From: Saccharospirillum sp.
GTDB taxonomy: Bacteria; Pseudomonadota; Gammaproteobacteria; Pseudomonadales; Natronospirillaceae
Direction: 5' to 3'
DNA length: 64,000 nucleotides
NCBI GenBank assembly: GCA_022565595.1
Contig: JAIUML010000004.1
Coordinates: forward strand, 62,001 to 126,000
This document shows positions 8,424-17,262 of the stretch, in pieces (the stretch's first letter is position 1; the number at the start of each line of letters is the position of its first letter). The notes below the pieces were generated by a model. The model worked only from the letters and a program-made list of their open reading frames with translations, did not search any database and was not told the DNA's origin. The position numbers and the translations under genes were made by a program.

Positions 8424-9871
8424 CGCCGCCGTAAACTCTGCCCCCCTTTTGCAGCAGACAGCAGCAGGACCGCAGCCAGGCACAAAGTACCCAGGAGATT
8501 TCCCAATCGCGGATACAGAGCGGTGGACTGCGGAGTGGGTAAATCGACGAACAATCGGTGTTCAGCGCCTTGTGCCTTGTCGAGCACACGACCATAAGGA
8601 TCAGTTGCGACAGAAAGGCCACTGTCGGCCTGCCGGAACAGGCTGACCCGGTTTTCCATAGCGCGGAAGATGGCCATCTCGCCATGCAAAGGATCTATTC
8701 CGGCCCAATCCTTGGCGACCACAATCAGAAAATCCAAATCCATTCGACCGGCTTCACGAACAACATCCGGAAAATCGGCATCCCAACAGATCAACACACC
8801 GATACGGCCAAGACTGGAATCCACCCAACTGACCTGAACCGGCCCGGGCTGAGTACCTTCAATAAAATTGCCACCAAACTTGACGTGCTGCAACAGAGTG
8901 GTTCCGCCAGCATCGATCAGGTGTGCCTGATTCAGCGCAACGCGCTCTCCGTCCGTGTCCAAAGACAGTGAAGGCACCAGCAAATAGACGCCAAGGCGTG
9001 CAGCGAGCTCACTGGCATCAGCCAACAATTGTTCAACCGAATCAAAGGTTCCCAGCCCTGCCAATTCCGGCCAGACCACCAGTTGTGCTCCAGTGTCGGC
9101 AACCATTTCCTCACTGCTCTCCAGATAGAGGCGATGCAAGGCTCGGCTTTGCTCATCAAAGCGAGCAGGATCAGACTCGAACCAGTTCATGTACTGATGC
9201 ATGTCCACTGATTGAGCCGTCACGCCGGCTATTCTCACCGTTGAAGCACCCACTGGTTGCTGCAATTGCCAGCCTCCCCATCCGATTACCGCAACCAGCA
9301 GGGCCGCCATACTCCATGGGCCCGGGTGTCGCAGGCTCCTTGCTCTGCCTTTGATAAAACACCAGACAAGGGTGCTGGCTGTCCAGGTCATCAAAAAACT
9401 TATCCCCAGGAGCCCGGTGATGCTGGTCAATTGAACAAAGGGTAAAAAGTTGACTTGTGAATAGGCATCAGCACCGAAACTCCCGAATGGACTTCCCGAT
9501 ATAGAAAGCGTTTCGACACTCACATAAACAGCCGGAAATACAAGGGTCCAAAGAAAACCTCGGACTTTTGGTTGCCACAACCACCACACCAGGATGTAAA
9601 CACAAACACCAACGGCCGCATTGAATGCCATAAAAACCAGATGTGCCAACCCCCAGATTGGGGTTGCCCCATACCAGGCAATACTCAATGCCACCCAACT
9701 GGCCAGAAACAACCAACGCAGGCGAACAGAGGCTTTTTGATGATTCGAGTAAAGGAACAACAGGCCCATAATCGGCGCCAGCCATGCGGCTATAGCAAGG
9801 CTGAAGCGGCCAGTACTCAGAAGAGTCGCGAGGCCATAAAGCAGGAGATAGGCAGCATTCCTTGCAATCAT
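8411..9871 (-). CDS. Apolipoprotein N-acyltransferase-like protein (Lnt paralogue)
   Basis: 486 residues: about six hydrophobic helices in residues 1-200, a nitrilase-fold domain, and a final helix (about 455-475), the topology of Lnt. The nitrilase triad can be placed at E269 (VVWPELAG), K331 (HVKFGGNF) and C362 (VLICWDAD). Classic Lnt has a different context around K (LVPFGE type) and C (CYE), so this protein diverges from E. coli Lnt. It also lacks the usual corC/ybeX neighbour. It may be a second Lnt-family enzyme acting on another lipid-linked substrate rather than the housekeeping enzyme. It stands alone between a convergent HAD gene and fadD. Confidence 0.72.
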   Translation of the reverse strand: MIARNAAYLLLYGLATLLSTGRFSLAIAAWLAPIMGLLFLYSNHQKASVRLRWLFLASWVALSIAWYGATPIWGLAHLVFMAFNAAVGVCVYILVWWLWQPKVRGFLWTLVFPAVYVSVETLSISGSPFGSFGADAYSQVNFLPFVQLTSITGLLGISFLMTWTASTLVWCFIKGRARSLRHPGPWSMAALLVAVIGWGGWQLQQPVGASTVRIAGVTAQSVDMHQYMNWFESDPARFDEQSRALHRLYLESSEEMVADTGAQLVVWPELAGLGTFDSVEQLLADASELAARLGVYLLVPSLSLDTDGERVALNQAHLIDAGGTTLLQHVKFGGNFIEGTQPGPVQVSWVDSSLGRIGVLICWDADFPDVVREAGRMDLDFLIVVAKDWAGIDPLHGEMAIFRAMENRVSLFRQADSGLSVATDPYGRVLDKAQGAEHRLFVDLPTPQSTALYPRLGNLLGTLCLAAVLLLSAAKGGQSLRRRHWQ

Positions 9872-10001
9872 TTCGCACGTCCCTACACCTGGATATTAGT
9901 CTGAAGATTACCCAGGATTTGAACGTAAATTCAAGTCTTTGGCCAAACCGACCCGGTAAGCCAAGAAATTCGGATTTCCGGGTCCGTCCATCAGTCTGCC
10001 A

Positions 10002-11660
10002 TCAACTGTCGCGAAGTTCGCGCCTCAGTACCTTGCCGACATTGGTCTTGGGCAGTTCGTCGCGAAATTCAAACAGTTTGGGTACCTTGTAGGCCGTCAA
10101 CTCCTTGCGGCAGAATTCGATCAGTTCTTCTTCGGTCGGGTTGTCTTTGCCTACCACGAAAACCTTGACGGCTTCGCCAGTTTTTTCACTGGGCACACCT
10201 ACAGCCGCACACTCTACTACCTTGGGATGTTGAGTCAGTATTTCTTCAATTTCATTCGGGTAGACGTTGAAACCGGAGACAACAATCATGTCTTTTTTGC
10301 GATCGACGATTTTCAAGTATCCGTCTTCCTGCAATACCGCAATATCGCCCGTTTTCAGAAAACCATTTTTATCTATGGTTTTGGCGGTGTCTTCAGGACG
10401 ATTCCAGTAGCCCTTCATCACCTGAGGACCCTTGACTTCCAGTTCGCCGGCTTCATTGAAGCCGAGCACCTTGCCCTCTTCATCCACTATCCGCACGCTG
10501 GTATTGGGTGTCGGGATACCAATGGTACCCAATTGCTGGTGACCACTGGGGTTGAAAGAGATCACGGGCGACGTCTCCGTCATGCCGTAGCCCTCAGAAA
10601 CCGGACAACCGGTTACTTGTTCCCACCGCTCTGCGGCTGATTTCGTCAATGCCATACCACCAGAGATGGTCAACTTGAGCGCGCTGAAGTCGACAGTCTT
10701 GAAGTCTTCATTGTTCATCAAGGCGACGAAGAGCGTATTCAAACCGGCAAAGCCGGTAAAACGGTGCTTCTTCAGTTCTTTTACGAAACCGGGAATATCG
10801 CGCGGGTTCGGTATCAGAATGTTGTGATTACCGGTCAGCATGATGGTCATGCAGTTCACGGTAAAGGCGTAGATGTGATAGAGCGGCAAGGGAGCAACAA
10901 AGGTTTCCTGACCGTCCTTCAAGGCCAGACGGAAAAATTCGTATGACTGCAACATGTTGGCGATGAGGTTGCGGTTGGTCAACATGGCACCCTTGGCAAC
11001 CCCGGTCGTGCCACCCGTGTATTGCAGGATGATGGTGTCATCATGCCCGGCTGGCGTGCGCTTGTAGCTCTGGGTGCTGCCTTTGTGCAGAGCATCCCGA
11101 AACGAGAGGGCTTTGCTGGCATCGTAGGCGGGCACCATCTTCTTGACGTGCTTGACCACGGTGTTGATCAGTAAGCGCTTGAGCCCCGGATGCATATCGG
11201 CAATTTCGGTTACCAGCACCTGATTGACCGGCGTCTTCGGCTGGACCTTCAAGGCCTGGGCGGCCATACCGGCATAGACGACCAAGGCTTTGGCGCCAGA
11301 GTCATTCAACTGGTGTTCCAGCTCTCGCTCGGTATAGAGAGGGTTGGTGTTGACGACAGTCAGGCCAGCCCGCAAGGCGCCAAAAACTGCGATGGGGTAT
11401 TGCAGGATATTCGGCAACTGAACCGCTATCCGATCACCAGGCTGGAGGTCCGTCTCGTTCTGCAAATAGGCGGCAAAGGCTGCCGACAGCCGATCAATGT
11501 CGCCGTAGGTCAGCGTCTTGCCCATGCAGGTATAGGCAGCCTTGTCGGCGTGCTCACGGGTTTTCTCATCAAACAAATCGAGCACGGTGTCATAGGCTTC
11601 CGGGTCGATACTGGCACTCATGCCATCCGGGTACTGGGTGTGCTGGTATGCATCAGTCAT
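10002..11660 (-). CDS. fadD: Long-chain fatty acid-CoA ligase FadD
   Basis: 552 residues of the ANL adenylating family. The AMP-binding P-loop reads YTGGTTGVAKGA (near residue 215), motif II GYGMTETSP, and the FACS signature runs from KTGDIAVLQEDG through the hinge IVDRKKDMIVVSGFN, followed by the catalytic lysine region in LPKTNVGKVLRREL at the C-terminus. It activates exogenous fatty acids to acyl-CoA at the inner membrane. A palindrome CAAACGTTTG lies about 41 bp upstream, compatible with a TetR-type fatty-acid regulator. It is monocistronic here: a terminator separates it from the vWA gene upstream. Confidence 0.95.
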   Translation of the reverse strand: MTDAYQHTQYPDGMSASIDPEAYDTVLDLFDEKTREHADKAAYTCMGKTLTYGDIDRLSAAFAAYLQNETDLQPGDRIAVQLPNILQYPIAVFGALRAGLTVVNTNPLYTERELEHQLNDSGAKALVVYAGMAAQALKVQPKTPVNQVLVTEIADMHPGLKRLLINTVVKHVKKMVPAYDASKALSFRDALHKGSTQSYKRTPAGHDDTIILQYTGGTTGVAKGAMLTNRNLIANMLQSYEFFRLALKDGQETFVAPLPLYHIYAFTVNCMTIMLTGNHNILIPNPRDIPGFVKELKKHRFTGFAGLNTLFVALMNNEDFKTVDFSALKLTISGGMALTKSAAERWEQVTGCPVSEGYGMTETSPVISFNPSGHQQLGTIGIPTPNTSVRIVDEEGKVLGFNEAGELEVKGPQVMKGYWNRPEDTAKTIDKNGFLKTGDIAVLQEDGYLKIVDRKKDMIVVSGFNVYPNEIEEILTQHPKVVECAAVGVPSEKTGEAVKVFVVGKDNPTEEELIEFCRKELTAYKVPKLFEFRDELPKTNVGKVLRRELRDS

Positions 11661-11700
11661 AAGGGCTCCGTTTCATTGTTGTTGGGCAACGGCGATAAAT

Positions 11701-11710
11701 CAAACGTTTG
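11701..11710. promoter_or_regulatory. Palindromic operator candidate upstream of fadD
   Basis: CAAACGTTTG is a perfect 10-bp palindrome. It lies just downstream of a possible minus-strand promoter (TTGAAC, 18 bp, GACAAT). CAAAC/GTTTG half-sites resemble those bound by PsrA-type TetR regulators of beta-oxidation genes, although PsrA sites normally have 2-4 bp between the half-sites. Confidence 0.4.
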
Positions 11711-11765
11711 TTTAAATGTGGACGGATTGTCACCCTTTTGCCAGCCTCAGTTCAATATTTTAATG

Positions 11766-11789
11766 AAAAAAAGGCACCACTAGGGTGCC
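11766..11789 (-). terminator. Intrinsic terminator after the vWA gene
   Basis: On the minus strand GGCACC-CTAGT-GGTGCC is followed by seven T residues (11766-11772). It lies 24 bp after the end of the vWA gene and separates it from fadD. Confidence 0.85.
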
Positions 11790-11812
11790 ATTAATTACGG
11801 GAAGGCAGGAAT

Positions 11813-14044
11813 TCAGCGTTTTGGCGAGTTACCGTCGTCGAGATCATCGAACTCGGCGAAGGGGTCTTCGTCTTCGTCCAGATTCAGGTTGTCGAGGTCG
11901 GACAGGCTGTCATCGATGTTGCTGATGTCAAAAAGGTCGTTTTCTTCGTCATCTTCAACAATGCTTTCATCTTTTGTTGAGGCGGGGTCGTCAAGGTCTG
12001 ACCAGTCATCCTGCTCGAGCGATGAAGTGTCGAGAGCGTCTTCCATATTGGCCCTGGGCGCCTCTGTCCTGGTCGGCGTTGGTGGTTCGACGTCTTCCAT
12101 GGTCGGTGGTTCGCCTTCATCCAGGTCGTCGGCACCGATACTGGTGTCGAAACCGGCAGCGGTATCCAGTTCGCCGATGTCTCCCAGGGCGTCGTCACTC
12201 ATGGCATCATCCGCCAGCAGGAGATCGTCATTATCCGGGTTCGTTTTACGCTCCAGACGCTGATAAAACAGATAGAACAGCGCCAATATGACGATCCCGG
12301 GTAATGTGAAAAGCAGATAGGTCAGCCAGTTGGTCGATGCCTCGCTCTGCATCGGTGGCTCGGCAAGGGTAACCGGTTCAGGCATGGGTGCAGTGGCCAC
12401 GGGTTCGCTGGGCGTCAACTCCTCAAACAACGGCATGGGTTCCTTGACGAACGCTTCTTCCGCTGTCAAAGGCGACATGGGCGTCGCCTCAAGGTCGAGT
12501 ACACGAGGCTGCCCAGGACTGACCGGTAAACGCACCGTGACTGGGGCTACACCCAGGTCGGTCAATAGCCGATCATTAACGGTAACGCGCCCGATAGCAC
12601 TCAGTTGATATTGCCCAGGCGCTCGATCAGACGGAAGATCAATATAGAGGTAGCCGGCAGGATGACGCTCGAATGGCACCCTTTCATCCAGGACAGGCCC
12701 CAATACTCGGGCTTGTACCTCATCCAGAGACATGACCAGATCACGGTCAGATGGGAACAACCGCCACTGGTAGCCGTCGTCAACCACTATGATTTCTGTG
12801 CGGAACACCGGGCTGTTCTGTACCACCTTACGAACAGCTCGATCAAACCCCAGTCCGCTGATACGTACCTCCAGCGCCAATTCGTCGGTGTCGAAGATAT
12901 TGGGCAACTGTGCTCGTAGCCTATCATTCTGCCAACGCAGAGCGCTGAAGGCTTCGCCATTGATGGTCAGATTCGCTGCCACCAATCCCTCCAGACCTCG
13001 CACCGGCTGCTCCTGAGCATCAACAACCTCCAGCTCAAGCACCACCGGCAGATTGCGCACAATGGCGCTTCCTTGAGGCACTCGCCAACGCAGATTCATA
13101 TCTGAAACGATGCGAATACGGGCATCGGCAACGTCCCCTTCAACCTGCCATTGCCCGAATTCAGGACTGCTCAATTGCACCAGGCTGTAACCCGGGCCCG
13201 CGCGCCATTGCTGATTGCCGGGCGATTGAGCCGAACTGCGCTGTCCGGAAGGGCTGACCAGGCTCAGGTTGCCGCCTTCGTGTAAAAACAGGGCGGTGAA
13301 AGATTCGATTCCCTCATCAATGCGAAACCCATCAGCCGTCATCGGCAATTCACTGCCGCCTCTTTCCGGTAATTCATCGACCACCGAAAGCACAAAGCGG
13401 TTCAAGTCTGCCGACTCGTTGACACGGCTGAATACACCCCCCGTCCTAACAGAGAGTTGCTCCAACAGGCTGTGATCCACCCGATCCGACAAGGCCAGAG
13501 TATGAATACGGGCACCCGCAGCGTTGAAGCGTGGAATAAGGGTATCGAGTATGCGGTTGCGTTCAACCTGATTGACGCTGTCGTTATTGGCTATGGACAC
13601 CCGGCCATCGCTGATCAGGACCACATCGACTGGGCCCTCAAAGTCAGCAAACTCGAAGTCGTAGGACACTCTATCAAGCACCGCCCCAAGGTTGGAATAC
13701 TGGGCGATGGGACGCAGGCTTGTGATCCGGGAGCGCGCTTCACTGCGCCAGTTCTGGTCGACGGCAGCGTGAGGCATAAGCAGGTTGACCTGACGTCCGT
13801 AGCTCCAGATACCGGCTCGACTATCTTCCGCCAACGCATCAATCAGCATTTCGGTCGCTGCCGTGCGCCGGTTATCCGGATCTGATTCGGCCATGCTGGC
13901 TGCTATATCATAGACTATGCGTACATCACCGGCAGCCGAGTCCTGGGCTCGGGTTTGCAGCGAAAGCGTGCAGAGCATGGCCAGTACCAGACTGACCAGA
14001 GGCTTCAAGAAACCGTTAACAGGCCTTGCCATGAAAGGGTCCAT
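11813..14044 (-). CDS. Membrane-anchored von Willebrand factor A-domain protein with acidic cytoplasmic tail
   Basis: 743 residues. A signal peptide (about residues 12-33, ending SLQTRAQ) is followed by a vWA domain from residue 40. The MIDAS motif D-x-S-x-S reads D46-I-A48-A-S50, so one ligand serine is alanine, while the later ISDGR aspartate is kept. Beta-rich periplasmic domains follow, then one membrane helix (about 572-595) and a ~130-residue tail dominated by D and E. The architecture recalls a gammaproteobacterial family of conserved proteins (TIGR03503-like, from memory). Function is unknown; metal-dependent adhesion or envelope protein interaction is plausible. ATG at 14044 is used; ATG at 14032 is an alternative with a more compact signal peptide. 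Confidence 0.75.
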   Translation of the reverse strand: MDPFMARPVNGFLKPLVSLVLAMLCTLSLQTRAQDSAAGDVRIVYDIAASMAESDPDNRRTAATEMLIDALAEDSRAGIWSYGRQVNLLMPHAAVDQNWRSEARSRITSLRPIAQYSNLGAVLDRVSYDFEFADFEGPVDVVLISDGRVSIANNDSVNQVERNRILDTLIPRFNAAGARIHTLALSDRVDHSLLEQLSVRTGGVFSRVNESADLNRFVLSVVDELPERGGSELPMTADGFRIDEGIESFTALFLHEGGNLSLVSPSGQRSSAQSPGNQQWRAGPGYSLVQLSSPEFGQWQVEGDVADARIRIVSDMNLRWRVPQGSAIVRNLPVVLELEVVDAQEQPVRGLEGLVAANLTINGEAFSALRWQNDRLRAQLPNIFDTDELALEVRISGLGFDRAVRKVVQNSPVFRTEIIVVDDGYQWRLFPSDRDLVMSLDEVQARVLGPVLDERVPFERHPAGYLYIDLPSDRAPGQYQLSAIGRVTVNDRLLTDLGVAPVTVRLPVSPGQPRVLDLEATPMSPLTAEEAFVKEPMPLFEELTPSEPVATAPMPEPVTLAEPPMQSEASTNWLTYLLFTLPGIVILALFYLFYQRLERKTNPDNDDLLLADDAMSDDALGDIGELDTAAGFDTSIGADDLDEGEPPTMEDVEPPTPTRTEAPRANMEDALDTSSLEQDDWSDLDDPASTKDESIVEDDEENDLFDISNIDDSLSDLDNLNLDEDEDPFAEFDDLDDGNSPKR

Positions 14045-14110
14045 TTCTCGTCAATACCTTATGCATCGGCCTGACTTGAAAAGACTTGAATGGCCAGGCT
14101 TGCATCTCTC

Positions 14111-14136
14111 GTTGAACGGCAACGGTGCCGTTCAAC
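14111..14136. repeat. Perfect 10-bp inverted repeat between vWA and winged-helix genes
   Basis: GTTGAACGGC (14111-14120) and GCCGTTCAAC (14127-14136) flank AACGGT. There is no T-run on either side, so a simple terminator is unlikely. It lies about 70 bp upstream of the vWA start, where it could be an operator or an mRNA hairpin. Confidence 0.6.
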
Positions 14137-14193
14137 AATAAACCTGCAAGGGTTGTGCCCAGGAACCATTTCGACTCAGAGGGCACAGCCGCT

Positions 14194-14859
14194 TCAGGCC
14201 ATTCTGGCCAACATCTGACGACCGCTGTCGGTAATGTGCCAACGCATGCCATGCTTGCCCATGATCCGGCCCGCCAGATTTCGCGCCACCATGATATCCA
14301 GCGTCTTGCTGATGGTGCCTTCGTCGGTATCGGTTTCGTTACAAAGGCCTTTCAATGAGCGGAAAATATAACGCCCATTGCCCAGGGTTTTCAGCACGAT
14401 GGCGGTGGTGACATCCAGTTCTTCGTCTGGCGTCATTGGCTCGAACGGGCCTTCATCGTCGGTTTCGGTTTCGGTTTCTATCAAAGGGCGGATTTCGGAC
14501 TGCACCAGATAGAGTTCATGCATAACTCGGTCTGCCTGAATGCGCGCTGTTCTTGCTTCGGCCAGAATTCGCTCGGATACACTGGTCACCACAAAGCGAC
14601 TGGCGATGGCGGCAATCAGACAGAAGCCCGTGAAAATCAGAAACCGTGTCGAGTCTTCCTGACTTTGAGATACCAGATCGCTGTTGACCAATGCCAACAC
14701 CACTGGCACCAGAAAGGAGGCGCCAATCCCTACCACCAGACTGCGCGGCAAACTGGTGGTATCCGGGTCATGCTGAGACAACATGTAATAGTTCACCAGC
14801 CCACCAAAAACCCCGGCCATCAACATGACAGCGACCAGGACGAAAATATGAATGGCCAT
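14194..14859 (-). CDS. Three-TM membrane protein with C-terminal winged helix (YEATS-associated-like)
   Basis: 221 residues. Three hydrophobic helices occupy roughly residues 3-25, 38-60 and 72-92 (starting VFGGLVNYYML and GIGASFLVPVVLAL). A charged helix and an ETETETDDEG linker follow, then a ~75-residue winged-helix-like domain (LDVTTAIVLKTLGNG ... RWHITDSGRQML). The membrane part resembles the three-TM helical domain reported next to bacterial YEATS-like proteins; this is from memory and unverified. The whole suggests a membrane-tethered DNA-binding protein. It precedes the vWA gene on the same strand, with an inverted repeat between them. Confidence 0.6.
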   Translation of the reverse strand: MAIHIFVLVAVMLMAGVFGGLVNYYMLSQHDPDTTSLPRSLVVGIGASFLVPVVLALVNSDLVSQSQEDSTRFLIFTGFCLIAAIASRFVVTSVSERILAEARTARIQADRVMHELYLVQSEIRPLIETETETDDEGPFEPMTPDEELDVTTAIVLKTLGNGRYIFRSLKGLCNETDTDEGTISKTLDIMVARNLAGRIMGKHGMRWHITDSGRQMLARMA

Positions 14860-14967
14860 TCCAACTCCTCTTTAGGCTCTTTTTTCCGGGCGAGCTAGTG
14901 CGCCCGGTTTGAATTCAATGTCTGTTAGACGGTGTTAGATATAGCAGATAAGGCCCGCCATTGGTAT

Positions 14968-15345
14968 TCAAGTCCGCTCGGTATTGTCTTGCTCATCGCT
15001 GTTGTTGGCCTTTAATCGCGCCAAAGTCAGGCCGATGCCCAACAACACTATGACCAGAGTACCTATGACCATGGCTTGTATCATCGGCGTCAGAATTGCC
15101 AGCGCTTCCGACAGGCCTACATCCAGAAAGTCGAAGGCGGCCACTATGATCGCAGGCGCCAGATAGGGCTCAGGATCGGTGCCCTGCCAGGGTGTCAACA
15201 CTATGCACAGGTAGATCCAGATGATCCACCAGCGCAGTGGGCGCCAGGGCAGCAACCGTCCCAATCGCCACAGCACCAACCAGAAACCGATGACACCCAG
15301 GCCATACATCAGTGCTGCGGTCCAATAGAGGTCTTCATAAATCAT
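14968..15345 (-). CDS. Conserved small membrane protein, function unknown
   Basis: 125 residues with three or four hydrophobic stretches (about 12-27, 38-52, 62-75 and 88-108) and a polar C-terminus rich in N, D and E. A tryptophan- and proline-rich loop (LLPWRPLRWWIIW and TPWQGTDPEPYLAP) sits between the first helices. I recognise no enzymatic motif. It sits 38 bp downstream of ycgN in the same direction and so may share its transcript. Confidence 0.6.
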   Translation of the reverse strand: MIYEDLYWTAALMYGLGVIGFWLVLWRLGRLLPWRPLRWWIIWIYLCIVLTPWQGTDPEPYLAPAIIVAAFDFLDVGLSEALAILTPMIQAMVIGTLVIVLLGIGLTLARLKANNSDEQDNTERT

Positions 15346-15382
15346 GTACGTGGTACCCTGCCTTGTTTTTGTACAACCTCAA

Positions 15383-15823
15383 TCAGAGGTTATCAATGAT
15401 GTAATCTTCCCACTCTTCTTCTGGTACGGCATCGTCTCGCACCAATGCCATTGCCAATACAGAGGCATCGACCGCGTGTATGCGGTTGGCATCACCGCTG
15501 TTGAGGTGGTGCCATTCTGGCAAGTCCTTGCCTTCAGCTATTAGCCGATAGGCACAAGTCTGAGGTAGCCAGAAAAACTGATCGACATCCTTGGGTGTCA
15601 ACCAGACACAATTAGGGACTTCTCTTTGCCGATGCTCGTAGATGGAACAGCGACAACGGTCGGTCATATAACGACAGACGACACGAGTGTAATAAACATC
15701 GCCTTCGTCTTCATCTTCCAGTTTCTGCAGGCAGCACTTGCCGCAGCCATCACAGAGCGACTCCCACTCCTCTCGGCTCATTTCTGCGAGCGATTTGGTT
15801 TTCCAGAAGGGTAACTCAGACAT
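15383..15823 (-). CDS. ycgN: YcgN-family cysteine-cluster protein
   Basis: 146 residues from the ATG at 15823, chosen because family members begin M-S-E-x-P-F-W; a GTG at 15853 would add ten residues overlapping ycgL. The cysteine cluster CDGCGKCC (residues about 28-35) and later single cysteines in the VVCRY, RCRCSIY, NCVWL and TCAYRL contexts match UPF0260/YcgN. These proteins probably bind a metal or Fe-S cluster; function is unknown. It overlaps the end of ycgL by 8 bp, and the ycgL-ycgN order is common in gammaproteobacteria. Confidence 0.92.
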   Translation of the reverse strand: MSELPFWKTKSLAEMSREEWESLCDGCGKCCLQKLEDEDEGDVYYTRVVCRYMTDRCRCSIYEHRQREVPNCVWLTPKDVDQFFWLPQTCAYRLIAEGKDLPEWHHLNSGDANRIHAVDASVLAMALVRDDAVPEEEWEDYIIDNL

Positions 15824-16133
15824 CCGCACGGCTACTCCCGGAAGCTTGCTCACGGCGCATGGCGTCGAGCAGGTTTTCGGTATCGGCTGGCGGCATTTGC
15901 AAATAATACCCGGGGTCGATGAGTTGCTCCAGAACCCTGTTGGTGTCGGCCCTGGCCAATTTGCGGTCCGGTGTCAGGAGCATGTCGGTAATTTTGCGGG
16001 CTTCGCCAAATTGTTTCAGCAGAGCCTCGGGTAAGTCACTCAGGCTGGCCGAACGAGGCAAATAGAGGTACATTTCGGCCCTGCGCATGGAGCGATAAAT
16101 ACTCACCATCACGCGTTCATTGGTCCTGGTCAT
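15816..16133 (-). CDS. ycgL: YcgL-family protein
   Basis: 105 residues. YcgL hallmarks are VSIYRS near the start, MYLYLPR, LPEALLKQFGEA and GYYLQMPP. ATG at 16133 has a GGAG ribosome site 8 bp upstream and overlaps the rnd stop region by 17 bp. A second ATG at 16109 would avoid the overlap and starts closer to the conserved part. Function is unknown. It lies downstream of rnd, as in several gammaproteobacteria. Confidence 0.92.
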   Translation of the reverse strand: MTRTNERVMVSIYRSMRRAEMYLYLPRSASLSDLPEALLKQFGEARKITDMLLTPDRKLARADTNRVLEQLIDPGYYLQMPPADTENLLDAMRREQASGSSRADV

Positions 16134-17262
16134 TGGGGTGCTCCAGCAACAGTTGCATCAGAGGTTCTGCCAATAGGGGGCGACGCCAACCTGTCAGAGC
16201 TTCCGGTATTTCGTATTCACCGCTGTAACAACCGCTACGCACCAGTTGCTCCAGTTGCTTGCGCCGTGCGAGGAATTCGGCTGGCACACCGTGACAGTCC
16301 GCCACCGCCATGACTCGGGCTTTCACCTGTTTGTAAAGTTCAGCCTGATCTACTGGCAAGGGGCCTGGTACACGCTCTGGCCAGAGATCCCGAGAGGATT
16401 CCTGGGCACTCGCTACTATGCTCAGTATGGCATCGCCATAGAGGCGAACCTTGCGAGGGTGTAAGTCCTTCAGGCCTTTCAAGGCAGACAGATTCGCAGG
16501 CATGGTTTGCGCTACCTGAATAATTTCCGCATCCGATAACACACGAGAGCGATTCAGATTGGCCGAGCAGGCCTGCTCTTCCCGCCATGCGGCCAATTGT
16601 TGCAAGCAATAAAGGCGTTCTCCCTTCAACTTCCAGGCGCCTCGTAACTTGAGGTAGTAGCGCTTGGGGTCACTTGGCTGGCTGTCTCGGGCTACGCGGT
16701 TGCTGTCTTCAACCACCCAATCAAAACGTTGTTGCGCGTGCAAGCGCGTTGCTAGGCCTATAAAGATCTGGTTCAGGTAGTAAACATCGTCTGCTGCGTA
16801 GCGGCATTGCTCTTCGCTCAAGGGACGTTGCAACCAGTTACTGCGGGTGACCTCCTTGGGCAGGCTCACCCCCAGTTCGGACTCTACCAGTCGAGCAAAA
16901 CCCATTTGCTGATCCATGCCCAACAAGGCGGCCGCAATCTGAGTGTCAAAAAGCCCTTTCAATTGCGCCCCCAGAGCGCTTGAAAGGACCTCAGCGTCTT
17001 CCGACAGCGAATGCAGCACCTTGATCACTTGCTCGTCTTCGAGCACCTTGATCAGTGGCTGCCAGTTCTTGATGTCGAGCGGGTCGATTAACCAGACCCG
17101 ATCCTGAAGACCGATCTGGATCAGCCCCAGGTGCGCAAAATAGCTGTCGGTGCGCATAAACTCGGTATCGACCATGATCGCGGCTGACTGCTGCCATAGA
17201 GGGCAGGCTTCGGCAAGTTCGGCATCGGTTTTAAGCCACTGCCAGTAGTCAGTCCTGTTCAA
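16117..17262 (-). CDS. rnd: Ribonuclease D
   Basis: 381 residues. The DEDD exonuclease domain shows motif I MVDTEFMR (D and E ligands), motif II around HSLSEDAEVL, and motif III YAADDVYYLNQIF, followed by an HRDC-type helical domain. RNase D trims the 3' ends of tRNA precursors and other stable RNAs. The start overlaps the recR end by 14 bp, and ycgL overlaps its end, so rnd sits in a tightly packed minus-strand run with recR, ycgL and ycgN. Confidence 0.95.
   Translation of the reverse strand: MNRTDYWQWLKTDAELAEACPLWQQSAAIMVDTEFMRTDSYFAHLGLIQIGLQDRVWLIDPLDIKNWQPLIKVLEDEQVIKVLHSLSEDAEVLSSALGAQLKGLFDTQIAAALLGMDQQMGFARLVESELGVSLPKEVTRSNWLQRPLSEEQCRYAADDVYYLNQIFIGLATRLHAQQRFDWVVEDSNRVARDSQPSDPKRYYLKLRGAWKLKGERLYCLQQLAAWREEQACSANLNRSRVLSDAEIIQVAQTMPANLSALKGLKDLHPRKVRLYGDAILSIVASAQESSRDLWPERVPGPLPVDQAELYKQVKARVMAVADCHGVPAEFLARRKQLEQLVRSGCYSGEYEIPEALTGWRRPLLAEPLMQLLLEHPNDQDQ

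Noticed and set aside
9949-9988. GACCCGG...CCGGGTC inverted repeat after fadD as a terminator
   Set aside because: The arms are separated by more than 20 bp and no T-run follows on the minus strand; kept only as a weak possibility.
14880-14915. CCGGGCG/CGCCCGG hairpin with T-run as terminator
   Set aside because: The T-run precedes the stem on the plus strand and reads as A after the stem on the minus strand, so it does not fit termination of the minus-strand genes there.
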